DNA of 25,195 nucleotides from Lachnoclostridium sp. UBA1241 (GCA_002308955.1 DBWJ01000058.1:3960-29154), one strand, 5' to 3'; positions 1-7,296 are shown, counted from the first letter of the stretch. Notes: generated from the letters alone by a model not told the origin. Numbers and translations: made by a program.

Positions 1-243
1 GTTGACCCGATGCTTGCGACCGGCGGCTCCGCAATTGCCGCAATTGACATGCTTCAGAAGCGCGGCATCAAGCGTATCCGCTTCCTGTGCCTGATCGCAG
101 CTCCGGAAGGATTGAAAGCGCTTCAGGAGGCACATCCCGAGGTTGACGTATACATCGGCGCGATGGACGACCATCTCAACGAGAACGGCTACATCGTACC
201 GGGTCTCGGTGACGCCGGCGACAGAATCTTCGGAACGAAGTAA
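1..243 (+). CDS. upp: Uracil phosphoribosyltransferase, C-terminal part
   Basis: UPRTase makes UMP from uracil and PRPP in cytoplasmic pyrimidine salvage. The window opens inside the gene and the first in-frame codon is at position 1. About 80 C-terminal residues are visible. They begin with VDPMLATGGSA, the PRPP-binding loop typical of Upp, and end with the family's conserved tail around YIVPGLGDAGDRIFGTK, which lines the uracil site. The stop is TAA at 241-243. The full protein is normally about 209 residues, so some 130 residues lie upstream of the window. The promoter and the upstream neighbours cannot be seen. A probable terminator lies about 190 bp downstream. The match is to signature segments from memory of the family. 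Confidence 0.96.
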   Translation, partial: VDPMLATGGSAIAAIDMLQKRGIKRIRFLCLIAAPEGLKALQEAHPEVDVYIGAMDDHLNENGYIVPGLGDAGDRIFGTK

Positions 244-257
244 GGGTATTGCGCGAG

Positions 258-326
258 GGATTGAGAGGGCTTCTCACAAAGGATTAAGAGAGGGCTTCTC
301 ACAAAGGATTAAGAGAGGGCTTTTGG
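258..326. repeat. 25-bp direct tandem repeat just downstream of upp
   Basis: Units begin at about 258 (a 23-bp diverged copy), 281 (GGATTAAGAGAGGGCTTCTC plus ACAAA) and 306 (first 17 bases matching, then diverging). The two later copies share the first 17 bases exactly. The array starts 14 bp after the upp stop and lies before the terminator, so it would be in the 3' untranslated part of the mRNA. The function is unknown. Confidence 0.8.
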
Positions 327-429
327 AGTCAGAGGCGGGATGTTCTACGGGTATCCGAGATGCTCGAATTTCGTGGGAAATGATGCCTACGAAACGCATT
401 GAAGCGATAATTTCATAGGAAAAGAATTC

Positions 430-490
430 AGACGAATCCAACTGAATACGGAATTTTCCAGATTTCGTATGAAGCGGGATTCGTCTTTTT
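430..490 (+). terminator. Probable Rho-independent terminator of upp
   Basis: An arm near GACGAATCC (about 432-440) is complementary to an arm near GATTCGTC (about 478-486) and is followed by a run of T. A second, smaller complementary pair (ATACG near 448 and CGTAT near 467) lies inside the loop. The stem is AT-rich and the loop long, so strength is uncertain. It is placed about 190 bp after the upp stop. Confidence 0.55.
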
Positions 491-662
491 CATATGGATT
501 TGTCGGATGGAAGCATTTGGTGGGAACCGGCTAGGGAAAGGGGACATACGGATTTATCAATTGCTTTATTTTCGTTGGTAAAACAAAGAAATCGCTTCCT
601 ACGAAATATCCGGTGAAAGAAATAAGGTATGAAGAACAGTTCATTCTTGTCAAAAAATGAGC

Positions 663-785
663 ACAAACGACCGTCGGAATCAGGGAAACAGTGAAAAGAG
701 TACGCAAACGCGCCTCGGGATTGGAAAAACAGTGAAAAGGGTACACAAACGTACTCCCGGACCGGGGAAGCAGCGAAAGAAGAAC
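663..785. repeat. Three imperfect 41-bp tandem repeats
   Basis: The word ACAAACG or GCAAACG recurs at 663, 704 and 745. AAACAGTGAAAAG at 686 and 727, with the diverged AAGCAGCGAAAG at 768, keeps the same 41-bp spacing. The period is not a multiple of three, which argues against a coding repeat. No CRISPR-like split between constant repeats and unique spacers is seen. It sits just beyond the terminator of the minus-strand gene. Confidence 0.8.
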
Positions 786-814
786 AAAAAAGACCGGCAC
801 ATCAATTGTGCCGG
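786..814 (-). terminator. Rho-independent terminator of the small membrane protein gene
   Basis: Read on the minus strand, a perfect CCGGCAC/GTGCCGG stem (plus-strand arms 794-800 and 808-814, loop of 7) is followed by six or more T (plus-strand A run 786-791). It lies about 45 bp beyond the stop codon at 860. Confidence 0.9.
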
Positions 815-859
815 CCTTAGGTAACTGCCTTAAGTAACTGCTTTAAGTAACTGCTTGCC

Positions 860-1132
860 CTACTGCTGCTGTCCGCCGTTGCCGCCGTTGTTGCTGCCGC
901 CGCCCTGAGCCTGCAGGAAGGTGTATACCGCAAGGCAGATTCCGATAACGAACCAGAGCTCAAGAAGAGCACCGAGGATGCCGCCGATGATCGGAACAAA
1001 TGCGATGAGGATGCCGCCGATGGCTGCGACAATGATATAGCAGATAATGCATGTAAGAAGTCCGTTGCCGTCTACAGCCTTATCGGTGAGGGGGAAGAAC
1101 TTCTTGATGGATTCAAGATTGAAATTTTCCAT
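860..1132 (-). CDS. Small two-helix membrane protein with Gly/Gln-rich tail
   Basis: This is a 90-residue protein of unknown function. The ATG at 1132 is chosen because GGAGGT lies 7 nt upstream; a longer in-frame start has no such site. Residues 1-25 form a polar cytosolic-looking segment (ENFNLESIKKFFPLTDKA). Two hydrophobic helices follow, at about 27-45 and 50-72, joined by a short Pro-Ile-Gly-Gly turn. The tail is a low-complexity Gly/Asn/Gln run ending QQQ. It has its own promoter (1169-1196) and terminator (786-814), so it is monocistronic. It resembles the small uncharacterised membrane proteins common in Lachnospiraceae. No enzyme motif is visible. Confidence 0.75.
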   Translation of the reverse strand: MENFNLESIKKFFPLTDKAVDGNGLLTCIICYIIVAAIGGILIAFVPIIGGILGALLELWFVIGICLAVYTFLQAQGGGSNNGGNGGQQQ

Positions 1133-1168
1133 GGATGACACCTCCATAAATTTTTGATTGATATAAAA

Positions 1169-1196
1169 AGTATAGCATACCAAGACGAAAAATCAA
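1169..1196 (-). promoter_or_regulatory. SigA-type promoter of the small membrane protein gene
   Basis: On the minus strand there is TTGATT (1191-1196), a 16-nt spacer and TATACT (1169-1174). The start codon is about 37 nt downstream, with GGAGGT in between. Confidence 0.7.
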
Positions 1197-1212
1197 TAGT
1201 TCTTGAAGTTTT

Positions 1213-1243
1213 CCGGTGAAAAAATGCTTCGCCTGTTCACCGG
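1213..1243 (-). terminator. Stem-loop downstream of pepF, weak terminator candidate
   Basis: A perfect 8-bp inverted repeat CCGGTGAA/TTCACCGG (1213-1220 and 1236-1243) lies 14 bp past the pepF stop on the minus strand. No T run follows directly, so it may be an RNA 3'-end stabiliser or a weak terminator. Confidence 0.3.
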
Positions 1244-1257
1244 CCGCTTCGGATGCC

Positions 1258-3063
1258 TTACTCGTTCACCAGTGCCTCGGCCATGTCGAGGATCTTCTCG
1301 AACTTCTTCATTGCCATGCGGACCGGCTCGGGAGTGGAAAGGTCAACGCCGCCGTGCTTCAAAGCGTCCAGGCAGTATACGGAGTTGCCGAGCGACAGGA
1401 ACTCAAGGTAACGCTTAACCGCAGGAGCGCCCTCATTCAGGATTGCTTCGGAAAGCGCAACCGCCGAAGAGTAACCCGTCGCGTACTGGTAAACGTAGAA
1501 GCTTCTGTAGAAGTGCGGGATGCGGCTCCACTCGTAAGCAACCTCGTCATCGATCACAAGCTCGGGACCGAAGTAAAGCTTGATGAGATCCTTATAGGTC
1601 TCATTCAGCGTCGTCGAGCTCAGCGCATCGCCTGCGTCAATCTTATCGTGACAGATCCGCTCGAATTCCGCGAACATCGTCTGGCGGAATATCGTTCCCT
1701 TGAAGCCTTCCATGTACTCATTCAGAAGGAACAGCTTCATGTTCTTGTCGGTTTCCTTCTTAAGGAGTGACTCGATTAAAAGGTTCTCATTGACCGTGGA
1801 AGCAACTTCAGCGATGAAGAGAGCGTAATCGTCGTACTGCACGGGCTGCTTCTGATGCGTCAGGTAGGTGTGCATCGAGTGACCCATCTCGTGGCAGAGT
1901 GTCGATACGTCGTCAAGCGTTCCGTTGAAGTTCATCAGGATGTTCGGATGATCCTTCTTCGTGCCGATGGAGTAGGCGCCGCCTGACTTGCCGACGTTCG
2001 GGTATACGTCAACCCAGCGGTCCGCAAGGCCTTTCTTAACGACATTCACATAGTCCTCCCCGAGCGGGGCAACCGCCTCAAGAAGCATCTGCTTTGCTTC
2101 CTCGTATGTATACGTGCGGTTCACGTCCTTTACAAGCGGTGCGTAAACGTCATAGTAGTGAAGCTCCGAAAGGCCGAGCATCTTCTTACGAAGCGCAACG
2201 TAGCGGTACATCAGAGGCATCGCCTCGTGAATCGTCTCAACCAGGCTGTCGTAAACGCTAACCGGAATGTTGTTCGAGGCAAGCGAGCCCGCAACCGAGC
2301 TCGGGAAGTGACGGAGTCTTGCTTCAATCGAGTCGCTCTTCACCTGCGTCGAGTACAGCGCGGTAAATGTGTTGTTGTGTCCCTTGTAGGTCTTGTAGTA
2401 GTTGCGGAAAGCGCCCTCGCGGATCGCGCGGTTCTGGTTCCGTTGCAGCAGAATGTAATTGCTCTCGGTCAGCTCGATCGTTTCGCCGGGCTTCTCGGGA
2501 TCGGGAACCGCGTCAAATGTGAAGTCTGCGTCGGTCAGCATCTCCATCGTGTCGCCGAAGGAGCCGGTAACCTCAGCGAGTGATGCAAGGATTGCCTCCT
2601 CGGGCGCGGTCAGCGTGTGTGCCTTCATACGGATAGTGTTCTCGAGAACATGCCGGTAAGGAGCAAGGCAGTCGGCCTTCAGATAGCTCTGAAGCGTCTC
2701 CTCGGGAAGCGCGAGAATCTCGGGGTCTAAAAACGAAACGGCGCTCATCAGCTGTACATAGCGGCTGTAGGCACGGGAATACATGCTCTGGGCGGCATCC
2801 TGCCGGTTGTCCTCGGATTTTCTCTGGAAAGCGTAGCCGTGCAGCTTCTCAAGCGTCTCAAACGCGCCGTACATCAGGTCGTAGAACTCGCGAAGCCGCT
2901 CTGCGGACTGTCCGAGGGTGCCCGGATAAGCCGCGAATTGATCGGCAATCTTGTCGGTCTCGGCGAAGGCCTTCTCCCATGCCTCGTCCGATTCGAAAAT
3001 CGGGGTCAGGTCCCAAAGGTCCTGCGGGTTAATATCTTTTCTTTCTTTTAATGTTTCAGCCAT
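1258..3063 (-). CDS. pepF: Oligoendopeptidase F (M3 family zinc peptidase)
   Basis: PepF is a cytoplasmic zinc endopeptidase that cleaves oligopeptides in peptide recycling. The start is the ATG at 3063, with GGGAGGT 6-7 nt upstream; the protein is then 601 residues, close to the usual length for the family. The M3 active site HEMGHSMH is at residues 391-398, so H391 and H395 are the zinc ligands, E392 the catalytic base, and E419 in IAEVAS the probable third ligand. The N-terminal half is the helical PepF domain (conserved LWDLTPIF at 16-23 and SNNIPVSVYDSLV near 263-275). There is no signal peptide. The gene is transcribed divergently from the lipoprotein at 3252 and appears monocistronic. 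Confidence 0.95.
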   Translation of the reverse strand: MAETLKERKDINPQDLWDLTPIFESDEAWEKAFAETDKIADQFAAYPGTLGQSAERLREFYDLMYGAFETLEKLHGYAFQRKSEDNRQDAAQSMYSRAYSRYVQLMSAVSFLDPEILALPEETLQSYLKADCLAPYRHVLENTIRMKAHTLTAPEEAILASLAEVTGSFGDTMEMLTDADFTFDAVPDPEKPGETIELTESNYILLQRNQNRAIREGAFRNYYKTYKGHNNTFTALYSTQVKSDSIEARLRHFPSSVAGSLASNNIPVSVYDSLVETIHEAMPLMYRYVALRKKMLGLSELHYYDVYAPLVKDVNRTYTYEEAKQMLLEAVAPLGEDYVNVVKKGLADRWVDVYPNVGKSGGAYSIGTKKDHPNILMNFNGTLDDVSTLCHEMGHSMHTYLTHQKQPVQYDDYALFIAEVASTVNENLLIESLLKKETDKNMKLFLLNEYMEGFKGTIFRQTMFAEFERICHDKIDAGDALSSTTLNETYKDLIKLYFGPELVIDDEVAYEWSRIPHFYRSFYVYQYATGYSSAVALSEAILNEGAPAVKRYLEFLSLGNSVYCLDALKHGGVDLSTPEPVRMAMKKFEKILDMAEALVNE

Positions 3064-3135
3064 ACTGTAAACCTCCCTGTACATTTCGAAAATGCCCCGA
3101 AAGGCACTTCCGGACGCCTCGCGGCGCCTGCTTCT

Positions 3136-3163
3136 ATGATATCTTATTTCCGGAAAATGTCAA
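3136..3163 (-). promoter_or_regulatory. Promoter of pepF
   Basis: On the minus strand there is TTGACA (3158-3163), a 16-nt spacer and TATCAT (3136-3141). The leader of about 65 nt is GC-rich, with a small TGCC/GGCA hairpin before the ribosome site. Confidence 0.7.
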
Positions 3164-3187
3164 GGAAACACAGCCAAAAGAACGGGC

Positions 3188-3216
3188 TTGGAAGTCGGAA
3201 GTAAAAAGAGTATAAT
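3188..3216 (+). promoter_or_regulatory. Promoter of the HExxH/ricin lipoprotein gene
   Basis: TTGGAA (3188-3193), a 17-nt spacer and TATAAT (3211-3216). The ribosome site AAGGAGG (3234-3240) is 11 nt before the ATG at 3252. Confidence 0.8.
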
Positions 3217-3251
3217 AGAATCGTTGAAGTGTTAAGGAGGAGAAAAAACCG

Positions 3252-4739
3252 ATGGAGATTAACGAAAGAAAAAACCGGAGGAATGCGGGAAGAATCTTCT
3301 TCGTATCTCTCGTGATCTGTGTGGCATTTGCCGTATGTGCATGCGGCAAATCCACAGAAAAGGACAAGGCATCGAAAAGGGAGCCGGAGACCGCAACCGT
3401 GAAGCCCACTCCCGACGTTGTGACGGACACGCCGGTTCCGACAATCCCGCACTGCGATCCGCTTCCGACGCCGGCATCGTTTGCATTTAAAGATCATACT
3501 TCGGACACGGACTGGAAGATTTATGAAGCAGTCAATCAGTACCGGAGCGGGGATTACACCAGGTTAAGCGAACCCGTACAGTACTACGTTCTGTGGCTCG
3601 GGTTTACCCATGTGACATTCGGGGAGCTTGACTTTCGGATGACGGATTTTGACCGCGAATATCTGCAGGCGGTCGCGCTCAATTATGAGAAAACGATTGA
3701 GAGCATAGCCGATCATAACGTGGATATCACGGTATATCTGTATTTCGTCGATGACGTAATGCCCCTTACGCAGTATCCGGGGGAGGACTGGCTGTACCTT
3801 GACCGGGAGACAGTGATGTCCTACATCGAAAAGTATTGTTCGGAGAAGGAAATCGATACCGTCCTCACAACGGTGCAGACCGCAGGAGAGGAGAACCGGC
3901 GAAGAAACGAAGGGAAAGAAGGCTACGGTGTTCACGACGTCATCCTGGGGCTTAAGACCGACGGACTCGAGTCCGAGATCGGCTATTCCACCTTTAACCT
4001 GACCGAACCGGCCGAGGGCACATGGCCGCTTGCCGATCCGGAGATCCCGTCCCTTTGTGCCACCGCGGTTGCGGTGCATGAGTGGATGCACCAGTTAGAG
4101 TACCTGAAGACGCTGCTCGGCGTGGAATACCCGAACACGCATGCCTATATGGGACCGCCGGAGTTCCCGAATTACCGCAAGTACACCGCGGACCTGAATG
4201 ATTATGATTTCTTCGAGTTTTATAGGCTCGTTCTCAGCGGAAAGTGCCCATATACCGAAGGTGAAGAGATCGAACTCGTCGGCATGTATCCGAAGATGTG
4301 GCCGCTGATTAAGCGGAATGTTCTGAATCTCGGCAGGTTTACCATTCAGGCATCGGACGAGAGCGGGTATCTGACCGCTTCGGACGGGGAGGTATCGCTG
4401 ACGATTTCCGATGAGCCCTGTGTATGGCTTATCCGCTACGCCGGCAACGGGCGGTATATCCTGTCGCCCGAGGAGTATCCGGATCTACGGATGGATCTCG
4501 GAAACGCCTGGGATTCGGAGGGTAACACGGTCGGCATATGGGTGTATACCGGCTATGATGACGCCCAGACCTGGCTCCTGATGGATAACGGAGTAGGAAC
4601 ATATTCCATACAGACACCTTACCCGAGCGGCCGCCTGGTCACGGTCACCGAAGCAGGAGAGCAGGCGCGCATATACACCGACTTCGCCGTTCCGGGCGTT
4701 CAGAACTGGATCATCAAAGAGGCGGAGGGAAGCCGGTAG
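3252..4739 (+). CDS. Lipoprotein with HExxH metalloprotease-like site and C-terminal ricin-type lectin domain
   Basis: A 495-residue exported protein. The N-terminus is basic (MEINERKNRR), then comes a hydrophobic helix ending in VCAC, so Cys31 is the probable lipidated residue, although the Cys at -2 makes the lipobox unusual. Residues 45-75 are a Thr/Pro linker. The middle (about 85-360) contains AVHEWMHQLEYL, an HExxH zinc motif with H276, E277 and H280; the third ligand is not obvious. Residues about 365-495 look like a ricin-B beta-trefoil, with QTWLL and QNWII matching the QxW signature and a preceding GRYILS strand. It probably acts outside the membrane on a glycoprotein or glycan-bearing substrate, which is inference. 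The gene has its own promoter. No close family is recognised for the catalytic part. Confidence 0.8.
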   Translation: MEINERKNRRNAGRIFFVSLVICVAFAVCACGKSTEKDKASKREPETATVKPTPDVVTDTPVPTIPHCDPLPTPASFAFKDHTSDTDWKIYEAVNQYRSGDYTRLSEPVQYYVLWLGFTHVTFGELDFRMTDFDREYLQAVALNYEKTIESIADHNVDITVYLYFVDDVMPLTQYPGEDWLYLDRETVMSYIEKYCSEKEIDTVLTTVQTAGEENRRRNEGKEGYGVHDVILGLKTDGLESEIGYSTFNLTEPAEGTWPLADPEIPSLCATAVAVHEWMHQLEYLKTLLGVEYPNTHAYMGPPEFPNYRKYTADLNDYDFFEFYRLVLSGKCPYTEGEEIELVGMYPKMWPLIKRNVLNLGRFTIQASDESGYLTASDGEVSLTISDEPCVWLIRYAGNGRYILSPEEYPDLRMDLGNAWDSEGNTVGIWVYTGYDDAQTWLLMDNGVGTYSIQTPYPSGRLVTVTEAGEQARIYTDFAVPGVQNWIIKEAEGSR

Positions 4740-4777
4740 ACCACTCGGGGTCACTCGAAAACGACTTTGAAAAAACG

Positions 4778-4806
4778 TTGCGTGGATGGGATAATTATGG
4801 TATAAT
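4778..4806 (+). promoter_or_regulatory. Promoter of the antitoxin-greA operon
   Basis: TTGCGT (4778-4783), a 17-nt spacer and TATAAT (4801-4806). AAGGAGG (4821-4827) precedes the ATG at 4833 by 5 nt. Confidence 0.8.
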
Positions 4807-4832
4807 TTGGTTACCAACGAAAGGAGGCTTCT

Positions 4833-5090
4833 ATGCCACAGATTATTCCGATTAAAGATTTAAAAGATACGGCCAGTGTGTCAGAACTGTGTCATAAGAC
4901 GGATGAACCGATTTTTATTACGAAGAACGGTTACGGTGACATGGTGCTGATGAGTATGGAACTGTTTGAATCAACACGGCGTAAATTGGATATGTACAAT
5001 GACCTGCTCATCTCCGAGGAGCAGATTAAATCCGGCAAAACAAAGGATGCCCGAAAGGCATTGAAGAATATAAAGAAAGTTGAAGACTGA
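4833..5090 (+). CDS. Phd/YefM-family antitoxin-like protein
   Basis: This 85-residue protein matches the Phd/YefM fold: an N-terminal DNA-binding and dimerisation half (IIPIKDLKDTASVSELC, then EPIFITKNGYGDMVLMSMELFE) and a charged C-terminal helix (residues 55-85) of the type that wraps a partner toxin. In the family such proteins repress their own operon and neutralise a RelE/YoeB or Doc toxin. No toxin gene follows. Three bases after the stop is greA, under the same promoter. It could be an orphan antitoxin, a repressor of greA, or a protein with a distant toxin partner. Family assignment is strong; the role is open. Confidence 0.85.
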   Translation: MPQIIPIKDLKDTASVSELCHKTDEPIFITKNGYGDMVLMSMELFESTRRKLDMYNDLLISEEQIKSGKTKDARKALKNIKKVED

Positions 5091-5093
5091 GAC

Positions 5094-5597
5094 ATGTACG
5101 ATAATCTGACCGAAAGCGATATTGAGAAAATCAAAAAGGAAATCGAGCACAGAAAGCTTGTGGTGCGTCCCGAGGCGATTAAGGCCGTACAGGAGGCGCG
5201 CGCGCAGGGCGATTTGTCTGAAAACTTCGAGTACTATGCGGCGAAAAGAGAGAAAAACAGTAACGAAAGCCGCATCCGGTATCTTGAGAACATGTTAAAG
5301 ACCGCGCAGGTAATCGACCACGAGTATTCCGAGGACGAAGTCGGAATGAATAACACCGTGGTGCTTTTCAATGAGCGGACGCAGAGGGAAATGACCGTCC
5401 GTATCGTTACGACAATCCGCGCCAACCCGTTAAAGGGACTGATCAGCATCGATTCCCCCATCGGTAAAGCGGTGTACCGCCACAAGGTCGGCGAGAGACT
5501 TCCTGTACAGCTCGACAACGGCGAAGCCTACTATGTGGAAATCCGCTCCATCGGCGAAGCCGTGGACGATTCCGAGGACACCATAAGCCAGTACTAA
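5094..5597 (+). CDS. greA: Transcription elongation factor GreA family
   Basis: Gre factors enter the RNA polymerase secondary channel and stimulate cleavage of backtracked RNA. The 167 residues have the usual layout. The N-terminal coiled coil (about 1-80) carries the tip motif GDLSENFEYYAAKR, in which D40 and E43 correspond to the acidic pair that holds the catalytic metal. The C-terminal FKBP-like domain (about 85-160) contains SPIGKAVYRHKVGE. The usual small residue between Asn and Glu in the tip is Phe here (NFEYYAAKRE versus the common NAEYxAAKE), so this may be a paralog rather than the main GreA. Its ribosome site is weak and the ATG lies 3 nt after the antitoxin stop, suggesting translational coupling. 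Confidence 0.9.
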   Translation: MYDNLTESDIEKIKKEIEHRKLVVRPEAIKAVQEARAQGDLSENFEYYAAKREKNSNESRIRYLENMLKTAQVIDHEYSEDEVGMNNTVVLFNERTQREMTVRIVTTIRANPLKGLISIDSPIGKAVYRHKVGERLPVQLDNGEAYYVEIRSIGEAVDDSEDTISQY

Positions 5598-5647
5598 CAT
5601 AACCGTGCGGCGGCTCCGGCCGTCAGCATTCATAAAAGAAGGACACC

Positions 5648-6631
5648 ATGGACACCTTTCTATTCAGCATCAATGCAACGCTTCCGGTTTTCCTGACGAT
5701 TGTGGTCGGGTATGTCCTGAAGCGCCTCGGCTTCTTCAGCGAAGATTTCACCGTGGCAGCAGACCGCTTCACATTTCGCGTCACGCTGCCGGTGCTATTG
5801 TTCACGGATATTGCCACGGCCGACCTGAGCGGCGGCTATGACATCCGTTTTATGCTGTTCTGCATGGGTGTTTCGTGTGCAGCGTTCTTCCTGATCTGGG
5901 GCGGCGCGGCGCTGTTTCTTAGAGAGAAAGAGAAGACCGGTGCCTTCGTTATGGCATCCTTTAGAGGAAGCGCGGCAGTTCTCGGCATCGCGCTTGTCAA
6001 AAACATCTACGGCAGCACCGGACTCGCGCCTCTCATGGTGGTTTCGGTCGTGCCGTTCTATAATGCGTTCTCCGTCATCATTCTGACGCTTTACGCGAAG
6101 CGCGACAGCGCGGCAAATGCCACAGCAGACGGCACCGCAGAACCCGCAAAGGCAAAGATTCCGTTTAAAAAGATAATACTCGAAATCGTAACTAACCCGC
6201 TGATTCTGGCGGTGGCATTGGCGCTTCCTTTCTCGTTCTTCGGGTGGAAGATTCCCGCCATCCCCGGCAAAGTCCTTTCGAATCTTTCGGCCATCGCGAC
6301 ACCTTTCGCGCTGGTGATATTGGGGGCGGGTTTCACATTTCGCGCTGCTTCGAAGCATGTGACGCTGACCACCGTGGCATCCTTTATTAAGGTCGTGCTG
6401 TTGCCGCTTCTGTTCGTCCCCGCAGCAATCTGGTTCGGCTTCCGCGACGAGGCGCTTGTGGCAATTGCGGTGATGCTTGCATCGCCGTCGACGGTTGCCT
6501 GCTACATCATGGCGCGCAACATGAAGAACGACGCACAGCTCGTTTCGAGCATCGTCATGGTGACGACGTTAGTGTCTTCGGTAACGATTACGGCGATGAT
6601 ATTTATTCTGAGAAGTTTTGAATTCATTTAA
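5648..6631 (+). CDS. AEC (auxin efflux carrier)-family transporter
   Basis: A 327-residue integral membrane protein with about ten hydrophobic segments in two groups, split by a polar loop near residues 150-178 (AKRDSAANATADGTAEPAKA). The N-terminal LPVFLTIVVGYVLKR and the following FRVTLPVLLFTDIA are typical of the bacterial AEC/malate permease family, as is the pattern ASPSTVACYIMARNM near the end. Family members carry organic anions or related small molecules; the substrate cannot be read from sequence. AGAAGGA lies a few bases before the ATG. It starts 50 bp after greA with no terminator in between, so it may share that transcript, although the functions are unrelated. Confidence 0.88.
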   Translation: MDTFLFSINATLPVFLTIVVGYVLKRLGFFSEDFTVAADRFTFRVTLPVLLFTDIATADLSGGYDIRFMLFCMGVSCAAFFLIWGGAALFLREKEKTGAFVMASFRGSAAVLGIALVKNIYGSTGLAPLMVVSVVPFYNAFSVIILTLYAKRDSAANATADGTAEPAKAKIPFKKIILEIVTNPLILAVALALPFSFFGWKIPAIPGKVLSNLSAIATPFALVILGAGFTFRAASKHVTLTTVASFIKVVLLPLLFVPAAIWFGFRDEALVAIAVMLASPSTVACYIMARNMKNDAQLVSSIVMVTTLVSSVTITAMIFILRSFEFI

Positions 6632-6648
6632 AAGCCTGTGCGCCGGTC

Positions 6649-6686
6649 CGTGAAAGCGCGCGTCATAATCTGAGAAATCTTTCACG
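6649..6686. promoter_or_regulatory. Perfect 8-bp inverted repeat upstream of the PH-domain gene
   Basis: CGTGAAAG (6649-6656) and CTTTCACG (6679-6686) are perfect complements 22 nt apart. They end 6 bp before the -35 box at 6693. The pair could be an operator, or the stem of a poor terminator for the transporter gene, since TTTTTT follows about 10 bp later. Confidence 0.35.
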
Positions 6687-6692
6687 TTCCAC

Positions 6693-6721
6693 TTGTTTTT
6701 TACAAAATGCGATTATATAAT
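6693..6721 (+). promoter_or_regulatory. Promoter of the PH-domain gene
   Basis: TTGTTT (6693-6698), a 17-nt spacer and TATAAT (6716-6721). GAGGAGGG (6742-6749) is 7 nt before the ATG at 6757. Confidence 0.75.
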
Positions 6722-6756
6722 GGATTAAAGGTATTTTTATTGAGGAGGGCAAGGAC

Positions 6757-7200
6757 ATGCCGGAAGAAGAAATTCTTTGGAAAGACAGAAAACACCACAT
6801 GTGGTTCCCGTTTTCTTTCACGAAGTATTCTGTGACGAAGACATCCCTTCAGGTTCAGCAGGGGTTCTTCAAAACCAGTTATGATGAGACGCTTCTGTAT
6901 CGTATCGTTGACCTTCGGCTGAGCCGCACGCTCGCGCAGAAGATTTTCGGTACCGGTACGATTGAGCTCTTTACCCGCGTGGATACGCAGCACGTGATTC
7001 AGCTGAAGAACGTAAAGCACTCGAAGGATGTCAGAAGACTTCTGTCCACACTGATCGAGCAGGTACGGAACGAGAAGAACGTAGTCGGTAAGGAATTCTA
7101 CGGAATGATGGGCGGCGCTCATCATATGGATGACGGATGCCCCGGCAACGACGACATGGTTGACATGGACGCAGACGGTGTTCCGGATGCCATCGAGTAA
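6757..7200 (+). CDS. Bacterial PH-domain (bPH2/YdbS-like) protein with Asp-rich tail
   Basis: A 147-residue soluble protein without signal peptide or membrane helix. Residues about 12-105 fit the bacterial PH domain (PF03703/YdbS type): FTKYSVTKTSLQVQQGFF, then LYRIVDLRLSRTLAQKIFGTGTIEL and the closing VRRLLSTLIEQVRNEK helix. In related proteins this domain usually accompanies transmembrane helices, which are absent here. The last 25 residues are different in kind: GMMGGAHHMDDG, then the acidic stretch ending DMDADGVPDAIE. The DxDxDGxxD spacing resembles a calcium-binding loop of thrombospondin type 3 repeats. It has its own promoter and stands before acpP. The role is unknown; membrane or metal association is inference. 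Confidence 0.75.
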   Translation: MPEEEILWKDRKHHMWFPFSFTKYSVTKTSLQVQQGFFKTSYDETLLYRIVDLRLSRTLAQKIFGTGTIELFTRVDTQHVIQLKNVKHSKDVRRLLSTLIEQVRNEKNVVGKEFYGMMGGAHHMDDGCPGNDDMVDMDADGVPDAIE

Positions 7201-7214
7201 TTCGTAAATCCCTA

Positions 7215-7243
7215 TTGACAAACGAATGCAGTTAGAATATCAT
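7215..7243 (+). promoter_or_regulatory. Promoter of the acyl carrier protein gene
   Basis: TTGACA (7215-7220), a 17-nt spacer and TATCAT (7238-7243). AAGGAG (7286-7291) lies 5 nt before the ATG at 7297. Confidence 0.8.
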
Positions 7244-7296
7244 TCCCTTTGTGATGATGGGTCGGCCGCCGATTGCAGCGGTCAGAAGGAGTAAGT

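Larger units (their letters stand above)
244..859. other. Gene-free, repeat-rich gap between upp and the small membrane protein gene
   Basis: About 616 bp separate the upp stop from the convergent gene ending at 860. The gap holds a short 25-bp tandem repeat (258-326), a probable upp terminator (about 430-490), a three-copy 41-bp imperfect repeat (663-785) and a minus-strand terminator (786-814). No open frame here has a plausible start, ribosome site or protein-like composition. The stretch 490-662 holds nothing I can recognise. Confidence 0.7.

Noticed and set aside
531..800. 89-codon minus-strand frame across the 41-bp repeat
   Set aside because: The repeat period is not a multiple of three, the frame runs through a terminator, and it lacks a ribosome site.
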